NCBI RefSeq assembly: GCF_000307105.1
Contig: NC_018645.1
Location: forward strand, 4,350,001 to 4,414,000
Source: Desulfobacula toluolica Tol2
GTDB taxonomy: Bacteria > Desulfobacterota > Desulfobacteria > Desulfobacterales > Desulfobacteraceae
Length of the DNA: 64,000 nt
Direction: 5' to 3'
Within the stretch, counting starts at the first letter, position 1. Every line of letters begins with the position of its first letter. Position numbers and translations under genes: made by a program. Of the stretch, positions 24,862 to 34,603 are shown piece after piece. The notes under the pieces are model-generated. The model was given only the letters and a program-made list of their open reading frames with translations, ran no database searches and had not been told where the DNA came from.

Positions 24862-26428
24862 AACCCAGCACCTCCAGATTCTTCCGAATCACCTCATCCA
24901 GCTTTGCCGACTCTTTCATCTGTGCGTAAAGCGCCTGGCTCATCTCGGTCATCTTGGTTTCAAAGGGGATTCCGTCGTCCTCCAGAGGCGCTGCGCCGAC
25001 GTAACGTCCGGGCGTAAGCACATAGTCGTGTTTGCGCATCTCTTCCAGGGTAGCGGATTTGCAATAGCCAGCCTGGTCTTCATAGACGCCGTCTTTTGCC
25101 TTATTCTGCCCGTCCGGTTCACCCCGCCATGCATGATAGGTTTTGGCAATGGCTGCAATATCATCAGGCAGAAGTTCCTTTTGGGTGCGGTTGATCATCG
25201 AGCCGATCTTGCGGGCGTCGATAAAAAGAGTCTCGCCCTCACGGTTGCGGTAGCCGCGCTCGCTTTCGCCTTTTTTATTCTTGGTGAGAAACCAGAGGCA
25301 GACGGGAATCTGTGTGGTGAAAAAAAGTTGGCCGGGCAGCGCAATCATACAGTCCACCAGATCGTTTTCCACCAGTTTCTGGCGGATCGCGCCTTCACCC
25401 TTGGTGTTGGTGGACATGGAGCCGTTGGCCAGCACAAAACCTGCCACGCCGTGTTCGGAGAGCTTGGAGACCATATGAAGAATCCAGGCATAGTTGGCAT
25501 TGCCGGTGGGCGGGGTCTCAAAGCCGTCCCAGCGCGAGTCGTTGACCAGCTCGTCAGCGGCCCGCCACGCCTTCATGTTAAAGGGCGGATTGGCCATGAT
25601 ATAGTCGGCCTTCAAGTCGGGGTGCTGATCTTTAAAAAAGGTATCAGCCGGGACTTCACCGAGATTGGCCGAAAGCCCGCGCACCGCCAGGTTCATTTTG
25701 GCCAGCTTGTAGGTGGTGGCGGTAAACTCCTGCCCGTACACCGATATGTCCCTGGTGTTGCCGTGGTGGCTCTGCACAAACTTGAGCGACTGCACAAACA
25801 TGCCGCCCGAACCGCAGCATGGGTCATAGATCTTACCCTTGTAGGGTTCGATCATCTCCGCGATCAGGTTGACCACGCACTTGGGCGTATAGAACTCGCC
25901 CCCCAGCTTGCCCTCGGAGGCGGCAAACTTGCCGAGGAAATATTCATACACCCGGCCCACCACGTCCTCTTCCTTGTCCGCCACCGTGTCGATGTTGTTG
26001 ATGGCATCAATCAGGGCCGCAAGCTTGCTGCCATCCAGCCCCAGGCGGGAGAAATAGTTGTCCGGCAAGGCACCCTTGAGCGAGGCATTGCTCTTTTCCA
26101 CCGCGGTCAGGGCCGAGTCGATCCTGACGGCTATGTCTCCCTGCTTGGCGTGTTGCTGAATATGGCTCCAGCGGGAAGTCTCGGGCAGGTAGAAAATGTT
26201 CTTCATGGTGTAAAACTCCACCATATCGGCGTATTGCTCTTTACCCTCGGCAATCAGCTGTGCCCGTCGCTCCTCAAATTTGTCTGAAACAAACTTGAGG
26301 AAGATCAAACTCAGCACAACGTGCTTGTATTCTGAAGACTCGACGCTGCCCCGCAGCCTGTTTGCGGAGTCCCACAGGGACTCTTCAAAGCCTTTATTGT
26401 TTTTCGGTACTGCTTTTTTCCCAGCCAT
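24851..26428 (-). CDS. hsdM: Type I restriction enzyme, M (methyltransferase) subunit
   Basis: A 525-residue N6-adenine methyltransferase. The N-terminal HsdM domain reads NKGFEESLWDSANRLRGSVE. The SAM-binding motif is IYDPCCGSGGMFVQSL and the catalytic motif is ADYIMANPPFNMKAW (NPPF). The start is set at the ATG at 26428 because AAGGA precedes it; an upstream ATG at 26449 lacks this. It is the first gene of the five-gene operon and forms the modification core with HsdS. Composition is GC-rich compared with the surrounding genes, consistent with acquisition by transfer. Confidence 0.95.
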   Translation of the reverse strand: MAGKKAVPKNNKGFEESLWDSANRLRGSVESSEYKHVVLSLIFLKFVSDKFEERRAQLIAEGKEQYADMVEFYTMKNIFYLPETSRWSHIQQHAKQGDIAVRIDSALTAVEKSNASLKGALPDNYFSRLGLDGSKLAALIDAINNIDTVADKEEDVVGRVYEYFLGKFAASEGKLGGEFYTPKCVVNLIAEMIEPYKGKIYDPCCGSGGMFVQSLKFVQSHHGNTRDISVYGQEFTATTYKLAKMNLAVRGLSANLGEVPADTFFKDQHPDLKADYIMANPPFNMKAWRAADELVNDSRWDGFETPPTGNANYAWILHMVSKLSEHGVAGFVLANGSMSTNTKGEGAIRQKLVENDLVDCMIALPGQLFFTTQIPVCLWFLTKNKKGESERGYRNREGETLFIDARKIGSMINRTQKELLPDDIAAIAKTYHAWRGEPDGQNKAKDGVYEDQAGYCKSATLEEMRKHDYVLTPGRYVGAAPLEDDGIPFETKMTEMSQALYAQMKESAKLDEVIRKNLEVLGYGE

Positions 26429-26783
26429 TATTTTTCCTTGAAATTGCAAACTTTAGGTTGAAGCATGGTCTTATTTTTATTTTAAAGGGCTAAACAATTA
26501 TTTGTACAGACCTGTCTGTCTTGTAAATTTGAACAATATCCGACCAAACAAACCACACGGTTCGAGAATTCCGTAACAATATTTCTAATGTCTGTAAAGG
26601 TATTTCGACAGATCAATTTTGTGAAAATATAATTGATTCAGAAAGAATCCGGTTGGGTTTTATCGGCATAGGAGTTAAGGTTCGTCCTTGGTCTATCTTG
26701 ACAAAGACAAAGTAGGTGTCTTAATATTGGTGCCAAAAGAACATTGACCACAAACCAGTAAAATTATCGAAAAGGATTACAAA
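26429..26783. other. Intergenic stretch between hsdM and ridA
   Basis: About 355 bp of AT-rich DNA between divergent genes. It should contain the hsdM and ridA promoters, but I see no convincing -35/-10 pair. A short stretch near 26640-26725 reads like RLGFIGIGV on the plus strand, too little to call a gene remnant. Confidence 0.4.
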
Positions 26784-27194
26784 ATGAGTATTGAAAAAAA
26801 AATTATCCAACCGGATGGCTGGGCACCCACAACAGGTTATGCCAACGGTATTCTCGTTAGTCCCGGAAAAATTTTATTTATCGCCGGGCAGGTTGGATGG
26901 GATGAGAATGAAATTATTCAATCCACAGAAATTGGTCCACAATTTGAACAGGCCCTGAAAAACATTCTTGCCATATTAAAAAAAGCCGGTGGAGGAGCCG
27001 AACACATCTGCCGTATGACCTGTTACTGCACCGACAAAAAAAAATATATTGAGGCTCGAAGAGAAATCGGTAAGGCATGGAAGCAACTGCTTGGGAAAAA
27101 CTTTCCTGCTATGAGTATGATATTTGTTGCCGATCTTCTGGCACCGCAAAGCCTTATTGAAATAGAAACCACCGCGGTGATTCCAGAAAAATAA
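26784..27194 (+). CDS. RidA/YjgF family protein
   Basis: A 136-residue RidA-fold protein. It shows GILVSPGKILFIAGQVGWDE, QFEQALKNILAILKKAGGGA, ICRMTCYCTDKKKY and a C-terminal LIEIETTAVIP. RidA homologues are homotrimers that hydrolyse reactive enamine/imine intermediates. Residues usually needed for that chemistry are only partly recognisable, and several subfamilies are not deaminases, so the exact activity is open. An AAAGGA ribosome site precedes the ATG. Confidence 0.82.
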   Translation: MSIEKKIIQPDGWAPTTGYANGILVSPGKILFIAGQVGWDENEIIQSTEIGPQFEQALKNILAILKKAGGGAEHICRMTCYCTDKKKYIEARREIGKAWKQLLGKNFPAMSMIFVADLLAPQSLIEIETTAVIPEK

Positions 27195-27491
27195 ATGGCT
27201 CATAGGCAATACGATTATACTATAGAAAATAATTTCCAGAAGAAAAATGGCGTTAATTATTCAATAGTGTATATACGAGTGAATGAATCAGAAATATTTC
27301 ATGAGGCTTGGAAAATAATTATCTTTGTACTATAAGTACCCCAAGGATCGGATTCATCGATAACAAAAATGGACGTCACCGCAATTTTGAGGAAAAATTC
27401 TTTCGATAGGATATTACAATTTTATCACTTGATCCTATACTCATAATTGCCGTAATTTTTTACAATATATTCTACTCATGAAAGGAATAAA

Positions 27492-27923
27492 ATGCTTTTT
27501 CGAGTCCCCATTAAGGTCTGTTTTTCTGACATTGATAACGCTGGTATTGTCTACTATCCACGTTTCATGCATTACTTCCATCTTGCAATAGAAGAATTTT
27601 TCGATTCTATGTTAGGGATATCTTATGCTGAGGTCTTACACAAACGAAATTTATCCTTACCAACGGTTCACCTTGAGAGTGATTTCCATCGTAAGATGAA
27701 ATATGGAGATCAAATCGACATGGAGGTCAGGGTTATAAAGATTGGGAAAAGTTCAATCAGTTGGGGATACAGGGGATATCTTAATGGTGAAGAAAATGAG
27801 ATTGTTGTGGAAGGAAGTAATGTTACTGTATGCCTTAGAACAGATAACTTCGAAAAAGTAGATGTTCCTCAATGGTTGAGAAAGGATTTGACTGCATACA
27901 TGGAAGAATTTGACAAGAAATAA
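27492..27923 (+). CDS. Acyl-CoA thioesterase, 4-hydroxybenzoyl-CoA thioesterase family
   Basis: A 143-residue single hot-dog domain. The catalytic motif CFSDIDNAGIVYYPRFMHYF contains the nucleophilic Asp of the 4HBT/YbgC group, followed by LESDFHRKMKYGDQIDMEV and a WGYRGYL strand. It hydrolyses acyl- or aroyl-CoA thioesters in the cytoplasm; the substrate is unknown. A GAAAGGA ribosome site lies before the ATG. The 297-bp gap between it and ridA shows no gene or structure I can support. Confidence 0.83.
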   Translation: MLFRVPIKVCFSDIDNAGIVYYPRFMHYFHLAIEEFFDSMLGISYAEVLHKRNLSLPTVHLESDFHRKMKYGDQIDMEVRVIKIGKSSISWGYRGYLNGEENEIVVEGSNVTVCLRTDNFEKVDVPQWLRKDLTAYMEEFDKK

Positions 27924-28044
27924 AACCGGTTAATACCATTCAAAATAATTTTTCAAGGTGATTCAAACTATGCCGAAAGCCTTGGCTTTAAATATTTTCT
28001 ATAGTTATGTGATTACCTATTAAACTGAACCAGTGCCGAAACCA

Positions 28045-28863
28045 ATGAGAAACGAATTTACAATCGGTGAAATTTCCAAACTGCATAATATCCCCATCAA
28101 AACACTTCGGTATTATGATTCAATTGATCTGTTCAAACCGGCAATGGTCGATACGCGAAACAATTACAGATATTATTCCATTGAGCAGTTTGAGATGCTC
28201 AATTCCATTAAATTTTTAAGGTACCTGGGCTATTCCATAAATGATATCAAACACCATCTGAAAACAGAAGACCAGGATGGCTTTATCAAGTCATTAAAAG
28301 AATACAAACAGGCAACCGATAACGAGATCCAGCGGTTGAAAAACATCAAGGGATTTTTAAATGAAAGAATCATGGAGCTTGAAAATGCCATGGACAACAA
28401 TTCTCTTGGCAAAGTGTTGATCAAAAAACTGCCCAAAAGAAACATAATATTTTTAAAAGAAAACATTAAAACCATTTTTGACCTTGAAATCAATTTGAGA
28501 AAGCTTGAAAACGATTCCGGGGTAAACCATTCCATCATGATCGGAAGGGTTGGTTTAACCATAAGCCTTGAGAATCTTTTAAACAAACAGTTCAATGAGT
28601 ACAATTCTATTTTTATTTTAAATCCAAACGGACGTCATACTGATTTTTCAAGCAGTCTTGACCCGGGGTTTTATGCTTGTGTTACTTTTAACGCAGGGGA
28701 TCATAAAAAATCAGGTTTTTTTTACGAAAAAATTTTCAAACACCTGGAGAAAAAAAAACTCAGCATCACAGGAGATGCAATTGAGCGCGTTATCATTGAT
28801 GATTTTATAACAAAAGACAAAGAAAAACACATCACCCAGATTCAAATCCCTATTAGCGCTTGA
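28045..28863 (+). CDS. MerR family transcriptional regulator
   Basis: About 272 residues with an N-terminal MerR winged helix (FTIGEISKLHNIPIKTLRYY, then YYSIEQFEMLNSIKFLRYLG) and a coiled-coil linker ending near residue 120. The C-terminal 140 residues look like an effector-binding domain of the BltR/GyrI kind. An in-frame GTG at 28033 is an alternative start; neither has a good ribosome site. The MFS transporter begins 65 bp downstream in the same direction, so a drug- or metabolite-responsive regulator-transporter pair is likely. Confidence 0.82.
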   Translation: MRNEFTIGEISKLHNIPIKTLRYYDSIDLFKPAMVDTRNNYRYYSIEQFEMLNSIKFLRYLGYSINDIKHHLKTEDQDGFIKSLKEYKQATDNEIQRLKNIKGFLNERIMELENAMDNNSLGKVLIKKLPKRNIIFLKENIKTIFDLEINLRKLENDSGVNHSIMIGRVGLTISLENLLNKQFNEYNSIFILNPNGRHTDFSSSLDPGFYACVTFNAGDHKKSGFFYEKIFKHLEKKKLSITGDAIERVIIDDFITKDKEKHITQIQIPISA

Positions 28864-28928
28864 CCCTCCAGTAGCTGTATACTTTAAGATCATTCAAAAA
28901 AAAGCAACTTCAAACCGGAGGAATAAAA

Positions 28929-30179
28929 ATGAATGCGAAAACTCAGGCGATAGAAGGCAAAACACAATTGCATTACGGCTGGATCATAACTATTACAGGC
29001 ATGGCTGTTCTTTTCTCATGTCTTGGACTGGGGCGGTTTTCTCTGGGCATGCTGCTGCCTTCCATGGGGAGTTCACTTCAACTGAACTATTCTCAAATGG
29101 GGCTGATCGGTACGGGAAACTTTGTGGGATATATGATTTCCGTAGTGCTGGCCGGCATATTTGCCAGGGCCATTGGTGCCCGCTGGACCATTTCCATCGG
29201 CCTTGTCCTGGTGGGCGGGTCAATGGTTTTGATCAGCCGTGCCATGGGATTTGCCGAAGTCATAACACTTTATGTGGCAACCGGCGTAGGGTCCGGGCTG
29301 GCAAATGTGCCGCTGATGGGACTGGTTTCGCACTGGTTTTTAAAAAGCACCCGGGGACGGGCTGCCGGCACCATGCTGTCCGGAAACGGCCTGGCAATTG
29401 TTTTTACCGGTTTTTTTGTGCCCTGGGTGAATGCCGACCTGGGAGCAGAAGGCTGGCGCATGGGCTGGCTGACCATAGGCATCATATCCCTTGTTATCGC
29501 GGCCATTGCAGCGCTGCTCCTGAGAAATGAGCCGGGCGAAAAGGGGCTGATGCCTTTAGGCAAGGCAAATCAGTCCCCGGCATCCTTTTCCCACAAATCT
29601 GTGCAAAAGAAAAAAAAATCCAACAAATGGACCATGACACACCTGGGCTGCATTTATGCAATTTTTGGAACAACCTATGCCGTCTATGTCACTTTTATTG
29701 TCACCACCATGGTAAACGAACGGGGGTTTGGAGAGGGTACGGCAGGCACATTCTGGGCTGTTGTCGGAGGGCTTTCCATATTTTCAGGCCCGTTGTTCGG
29801 CTGGCTGTCAGACAGACTCGGTCGCAAAACCGGCATGATGGTGGTTTACACCCTATTTACCATTGCCTATGCCCTGGTTGCTGCAAATCTGCCTGATCTG
29901 TTTTTGTATGCATCTATTGGAATTTTCGGCCTGGCAGTATGGAGCATTCCAACCATCATGTCGGCAGCAGTCGGGGATTATATGGGACCGGTACAGGCAG
30001 TAAAAGCCTTTGGCTTTATCACTTTGTTCTTTGGTGCCGGACAGATTACCGGGCCTGCTGTGGCAGGTTTTCTGGCAGATATTACCGGCACGTTCAGCAT
30101 GGCTTTCTTGCTGTGTGCGATCCTGACCGCAGGTGCCGTGGTGTTGACCTGTTTTTTGAGGCAGCCTGATTCCCGGTAA
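28929..30179 (+). CDS. Major facilitator superfamily transporter
   Basis: A 416-residue protein with about twelve hydrophobic spans. The loop after span 2 is short, and the central loop (about 205-235) is lysine-rich. The GWLSDRLGRKTGMMVV segment matches the MFS A-motif between spans 8 and 9. The extended N-terminal segment YGWIITITGMAVLFSCLGLG resembles the YbfB/OFA-like carriers for organic anions. Substrate is unknown. A CGGAGG ribosome site precedes the ATG; it follows the MerR gene and was probably under its control. Confidence 0.82.
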   Translation: MNAKTQAIEGKTQLHYGWIITITGMAVLFSCLGLGRFSLGMLLPSMGSSLQLNYSQMGLIGTGNFVGYMISVVLAGIFARAIGARWTISIGLVLVGGSMVLISRAMGFAEVITLYVATGVGSGLANVPLMGLVSHWFLKSTRGRAAGTMLSGNGLAIVFTGFFVPWVNADLGAEGWRMGWLTIGIISLVIAAIAALLLRNEPGEKGLMPLGKANQSPASFSHKSVQKKKKSNKWTMTHLGCIYAIFGTTYAVYVTFIVTTMVNERGFGEGTAGTFWAVVGGLSIFSGPLFGWLSDRLGRKTGMMVVYTLFTIAYALVAANLPDLFLYASIGIFGLAVWSIPTIMSAAVGDYMGPVQAVKAFGFITLFFGAGQITGPAVAGFLADITGTFSMAFLLCAILTAGAVVLTCFLRQPDSR

Positions 30180-30188
30180 TGCATGATA

Positions 30189-30270
30189 GCCCGGACGATA
30201 CAGGCTGGCAATACAGACTGGTAATACAGGCCGGGCAAAGCCGGACAGCTAAGACAGGACAGCTAAGACA
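30189..30270. repeat. Short tandem repeats between convergent genes
   Basis: Two tandem arrays lie side by side: CTGGCAATACAGA/CTGGTAATACAGG, and two exact copies of GGACAGCTAAGACA at 30242-30269. They are enclosed by GCCCGG...CCGGGC. They fill the gap between convergent MFS and SNF2 genes and could fold as a shared terminator, although no T tract is obvious. Confidence 0.6.
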
Positions 30271-30299
30271 GGTAATCTAAAACAAAACAGGTGAAATCT

Positions 30300-33200
30300 C
30301 TATCCTTTCAAAAGAGACAGCAGATCAGCGGCTGAAATCTTGCCGGCCATATCACTGCCTGCCAGCAGGCTTTCCGCCAGGTCACGTTTTTCCTTATGAA
30401 GACTGATAATCCGCTCTTCAATGGAATCTTTGACCACAAGGCGATAAACCGTTACAGGCCGGACCTGGCCGATTCTGTGGGCCCGGTCTGATGCCTGGTC
30501 CTCCACGGCCGGATTCCACCAGGGGTCCATGTGGATGACATAATCGGCTGCCGTAAGGTTCAAGCCAAAGCCGCCTGCCTTAAGGCTGATCAAAAAGAGA
30601 TCCCCGCTGCCGTTTTGAAAGGCCTTGATCCGTTCCTGCCGCGTCTTGACCGCTGTGGAGCCGTCCAGATATTGATAAGCGATATTTTTTGCATCCAGAA
30701 ACTTGCGCAAAATGGTCAGATGGCCCACAAACTGGCTGAAAACAAGAGCTTTATGGTTGTTTTCCAACAGCTCTGCCACAATATCCCCAAACACTCTCAG
30801 CTTTGAACTGTCAATACCTGCATCCGGCAGAACCAGGGCTGGATTGCAGCAGATCTGCCTTAATTTCATCAATTCCGCCAGAATTCTCAAATGCTTTTGT
30901 CCGGGTTTGTCATCGGCATTTTCAATATTTGCAATGGCCTTGATGCGCTGAGCCTCATACAGCACAGCCTCTTCCTGGCTCATTTCCACCTGAAGGGTGA
31001 TTTCGGTTTTTTCCGGAAGTTCCTTGAGTACATCGGTTTTTAACCGGCGCAGAATAAAGGGACGAATCAATTTTTTCAATCGCCTGGAAGCATCCTTATC
31101 CTGGTCCCTCTCAATGGGAACAGCAAAAGAATTCTTGAACCGGTTAAAAGTGCCCAGAAGACCGGGATTCAAAAAATTAAATAATGTCCACAGCTCATCC
31201 AGGTGGTTTTCCACAGGCGTTCCCGTGGTGATCATCTTGAACCTGGAATTGAGTGCCATGGCAGCTTTTGACCGTTTTGTCTTCATGTTTTTTATGGCCT
31301 GGGCCTCATCCAGCACAATGGATTGCCAATCCACCCCGGCCAGTTTTTCAGCCTCCACCTGGAGAAGACCATAGCTTGAAATCACAAGATCAAACGGACC
31401 CAGCCCATCCAGAAAGTTCTGCCGATCTCCGGGGCCAAACACAAGGGGATTGAGAGTGGGGGCAAAATTGCGGCACTCCTCCTGCCAGTTGGCCATGACC
31501 GACAAAGGAGCCACCACAAGGCCAGGGCCGTCACCGGCATGCAGCAAAATTGCGGCAAGAGCCTGAACTGTTTTTCCCAGCCCCATGTCATCGGCCAGGC
31601 AGGCACCCACATTCCAGTGAGCAAGCTGGGCCAGCCAGTTAAAGCCGGTCACCTGGTAATCTCTCAGGCGGGCCTGCAAGGTGCCTGGAACGTCGGGAGT
31701 TACAATCTCTTTTAGTTTTTCACAATGAATTTTCCATGCCTTGTCACTTTTCAATGATCCTGCCTGATCAGTAAACTCTTCAATGGCATGCACTGCCAGG
31801 GGAGCAAATCTAAGCCCTTTTCCATGGGGTGTGGAATAAGCTTTCAACTCTTCAAGCCGCTCTTTTAAAGAATGGGTAAGGCTCAAAAAAGTGCCGTCAT
31901 CCATTGCTACAAAACGACCGGAAGGTTTATCCAGAAGCGACATCAGCTTTACCAGATCAAGACTCAGATTCTCATCAATCTTTAATGTACCCGTGGCCTT
32001 AAACCATTCTCTGTCTTTTTTAATATTCAACTTAAAATCATTAAAAGAAACCTGGGACCTGACCTGCATTTTCTCTCCCTGGGGCCATTCCATAACGATC
32101 TTGTCATCGCAGTTTTTCAGATCAAGAAGAAGCTCAAGGGCTTCTTCAGGGTCTGCTACCAGCCACTGTCCTCCAACTTCCTCAAGATGTTCCAGGGTGG
32201 AACATTGTTCAATCACGGCCTGGGACAATTGTTTTTCTCTGCTCAAATCACGGACAGCCTGTAGCTTTTCTCCTTTAATCTCGGCAAACACATTGATCCC
32301 GCCACGACCTGGCTTGAAATAAGAACCCTTATCAATAAAGGGCCTGACCAGCAGTTCTATTTTGATCCCGTCCTGCCAGGGCATCACATGAACATGTGGA
32401 ATGGGATCAGCTTTTATTTCTCTGACATGTTCACTTCCGGCACCCGCAAGATCCGAGTTAACAGTAACCAGTGAGGAAAGAGAGCCAATGACCTGACTTG
32501 CCATATCCTGCGCTTTTTCAGGCAGTTTCAATCCATTTTCACCCAAAAGATCAGCTATTTGCAGTTGTTCGGAAGAAAACCTGACCAGTTTAAACCGGGA
32601 AGGGGTTTCCCTGACCACAAGTGCAGTGCTGTCATTACTATCCGGCATAGGATGCATTGCAATATTAATTTTCCCCTTGTCAATGCGAAACCGCACTTCA
32701 GGATCTCCCATGACAAGTTCCACAGGGCTTTCCAGGGAATCGCCAAGGAACAAAAGAGGATGACCCACAAGCAGCGGCAGGGCTTTTTCCTCATCAAACC
32801 CATACTCAACCTGGTGGTAATAGCCATACCCGGTTCTGTAAAACTCCTCAATAATGGTGGAACACACTCGTCGATCCTGGTCTGTAAGCCCCTCCATGGT
32901 GTGATAGTTATTATACAGATTTTTCAATGCCACGGCCCTGCCCTTTGTCCAGGTTCCGTTCTTTGACAATTTTTGAAGACGGGGTGTGATGTAGCAGGTA
33001 TTGTATGTTTCACTGCATCCTAAAATCCAGATAAGACGCTGATTTCGCTTATCTGTCCCCGGTTCAGGTTTAGGGCCGGAAGCTTGCCCTATATGAATCA
33101 GGGACTTGAGCGTTTTTTCCCATTTGGGTATGGGCTTAACCAGTGTTGCAAGGGTGTGGGTGCCACACAGTTTGTGATTTTTTTTCGACCGTTCTATATT

Positions 33201-34478
33201 ATGCTTAGCATCATGACCCAGACTGGCAAGAAGAGCGCATACTTCAGCCTCCATCCACAACAGACCGGCTGCCATTGTTTTTTTTTGAATATTCTCCAGT
33301 TGGAAAATATAGGATTCAGCCTTTTTTTTATCAATCCAGCTCATAACAAGAATGCTTAGAAACGAGACAACCAGATGCTCCACTGCAACCGAGCTTTCAA
33401 GGGAATCCTGCAATACTGAGACAAGCCCAAGCCGTTCCTGGAACAGGGATCTCATGGCCTCCATGACAGGCAAGCATAAGGTTGTATCCCCTGAGGCCAT
33501 ATCAATATAGGTCAATGCCGCTTCATGATCTTCACTCTTTTCACTTTTCAACAAGGCAAACAAAAAAAACAGGCCTTCATATCCAGGTAAAAAAATTTTG
33601 CGTTTGCGGGTCTCTTTTTTCAGGGATACCAGGGCGGCCTTGAACTGAGTCAATGCCTCATCATTCTTATTGCACAGCATCAGGGCCCACGCCAGATGGG
33701 CTGAACGGGATGGGGACTTTTTAAATCTTGACACAAGCTTTTGATGATCTTTGATTTTCCCGCTCAACAAAAGACAAACCATGGCGTTATAATTTTCTTC
33801 AAGCCCGGACGATTTTGACAAAAATTCCACATAATAATCAAGAGCAACTTCTACAGGCTCCAGGATTGGCTCCGCCTCCTTCAGGAGATATTCAAGAACC
33901 ACCATCCGCATGGCAGGTGCAAGGACATCCAGCATCCAGGGGGTAAACGGACGGTTAAACAGCGTTAGAAACGGCACATGCTCCCGAAATGCCATGGGCA
34001 GATAATAGCGGATAGAAGCATATACTTTATACATATCAAGACAATCTTCACCGCCATAAACCGCTATCAGGATCGCCCGGTAGGCCTCATTAATGTTTCG
34101 AAATAAAAATCCGGCATGTGTGCGTTCAAAGGGGACTGCATCCAGAACAGCAAAGGCAATTTCTTTAAATTCACCCGCCATTACAACATCCTGAAATGCT
34201 TGTGACCATACCGACCCGGAACAGGTCAACCCTTTTGGTTTCTTAATGATCAATCCCTGGATTTCAAGTTCCTTTACAAGGGGCTGAATGTTTTTTTGAA
34301 CAAAGGGCTTGCTATCTTCATCCGTAAATTCCATGGCGTTCAGGCAGTAAATCATATCTTTTTGCCTGAACTCAAATACCTGAACTGCCAGAATCCTGAC
34401 CATGATTTTTAAAACAGGGGGAAGTAGGCGGTAAGCCATGACCAGTTCGTTATTTTCATTCTTATTTTTCATTATCAT
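30300..34478 (-). CDS. Large SNF2-family helicase-like ATPase
   Basis: A 1392-residue protein. The C-terminal 450 residues form a complete SNF2 motor: ADDMGLGKTVQALAAILL (Walker A near 960), SIVLDEAQAIKN (near 1056), TTGTPVENHLDELWTLFNFL, then YLDGSTAVKTRQERI, LKAGGFGLNLTAADYVI and DRAHRIGQ near 1330. The first 880 or so residues have no motif I know; residues 200-450 look alpha-helical and repeat-like, and 560-880 resemble the region found ahead of the motor in other bacterial SNF2 proteins. It is probably a dsDNA translocase that remodels protein-DNA complexes. It is divergent from the 570-residue gene at 34604, with 125 bp between them. Confidence 0.88.
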   Translation of the reverse strand: MIMKNKNENNELVMAYRLLPPVLKIMVRILAVQVFEFRQKDMIYCLNAMEFTDEDSKPFVQKNIQPLVKELEIQGLIIKKPKGLTCSGSVWSQAFQDVVMAGEFKEIAFAVLDAVPFERTHAGFLFRNINEAYRAILIAVYGGEDCLDMYKVYASIRYYLPMAFREHVPFLTLFNRPFTPWMLDVLAPAMRMVVLEYLLKEAEPILEPVEVALDYYVEFLSKSSGLEENYNAMVCLLLSGKIKDHQKLVSRFKKSPSRSAHLAWALMLCNKNDEALTQFKAALVSLKKETRKRKIFLPGYEGLFFLFALLKSEKSEDHEAALTYIDMASGDTTLCLPVMEAMRSLFQERLGLVSVLQDSLESSVAVEHLVVSFLSILVMSWIDKKKAESYIFQLENIQKKTMAAGLLWMEAEVCALLASLGHDAKHNIERSKKNHKLCGTHTLATLVKPIPKWEKTLKSLIHIGQASGPKPEPGTDKRNQRLIWILGCSETYNTCYITPRLQKLSKNGTWTKGRAVALKNLYNNYHTMEGLTDQDRRVCSTIIEEFYRTGYGYYHQVEYGFDEEKALPLLVGHPLLFLGDSLESPVELVMGDPEVRFRIDKGKINIAMHPMPDSNDSTALVVRETPSRFKLVRFSSEQLQIADLLGENGLKLPEKAQDMASQVIGSLSSLVTVNSDLAGAGSEHVREIKADPIPHVHVMPWQDGIKIELLVRPFIDKGSYFKPGRGGINVFAEIKGEKLQAVRDLSREKQLSQAVIEQCSTLEHLEEVGGQWLVADPEEALELLLDLKNCDDKIVMEWPQGEKMQVRSQVSFNDFKLNIKKDREWFKATGTLKIDENLSLDLVKLMSLLDKPSGRFVAMDDGTFLSLTHSLKERLEELKAYSTPHGKGLRFAPLAVHAIEEFTDQAGSLKSDKAWKIHCEKLKEIVTPDVPGTLQARLRDYQVTGFNWLAQLAHWNVGACLADDMGLGKTVQALAAILLHAGDGPGLVVAPLSVMANWQEECRNFAPTLNPLVFGPGDRQNFLDGLGPFDLVISSYGLLQVEAEKLAGVDWQSIVLDEAQAIKNMKTKRSKAAMALNSRFKMITTGTPVENHLDELWTLFNFLNPGLLGTFNRFKNSFAVPIERDQDKDASRRLKKLIRPFILRRLKTDVLKELPEKTEITLQVEMSQEEAVLYEAQRIKAIANIENADDKPGQKHLRILAELMKLRQICCNPALVLPDAGIDSSKLRVFGDIVAELLENNHKALVFSQFVGHLTILRKFLDAKNIAYQYLDGSTAVKTRQERIKAFQNGSGDLFLISLKAGGFGLNLTAADYVIHMDPWWNPAVEDQASDRAHRIGQVRPVTVYRLVVKDSIEERIISLHKEKRDLAESLLAGSDMAGKISAADLLSLLKG

Positions 34479-34536
34479 ATTTACCGATTATTGTTTTTCA
34501 TGATATTCATGGCTTAATTTAAAAAGCCTTGAATCA

Positions 34537-34582
34537 ATGGGTGGAATTTCTTTAAAAAAACACTTATCAAGATTCCACCCAT
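34537..34582. promoter_or_regulatory. Perfect 11-bp inverted repeat between divergent genes
   Basis: ATGGGTGGAAT (34537-34547) and ATTCCACCCAT (34572-34582) are perfect inverted copies 24 bp apart, placed in the 125-bp gap that must hold both promoters. They end 21 bp before the ATG at 34604. An operator for a shared regulator or a hairpin in the leader are both possible. Confidence 0.55.
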
Positions 34583-34603
34583 CACTAAAATAAAGGACAA
34601 ACA

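Noticed and set aside
25028-26287. 419-codon plus-strand frame opposite hsdM
   Set aside because: Shadow of the methyltransferase gene, which has all catalytic motifs on the minus strand.
26640-26725. Possible remnant of a 6-phosphogluconate/hydroxyisobutyrate dehydrogenase N-terminus (RLGFIGIGV)
   Set aside because: Only about ten residues match a common nucleotide-binding pattern and nothing follows; chance is a sufficient explanation.
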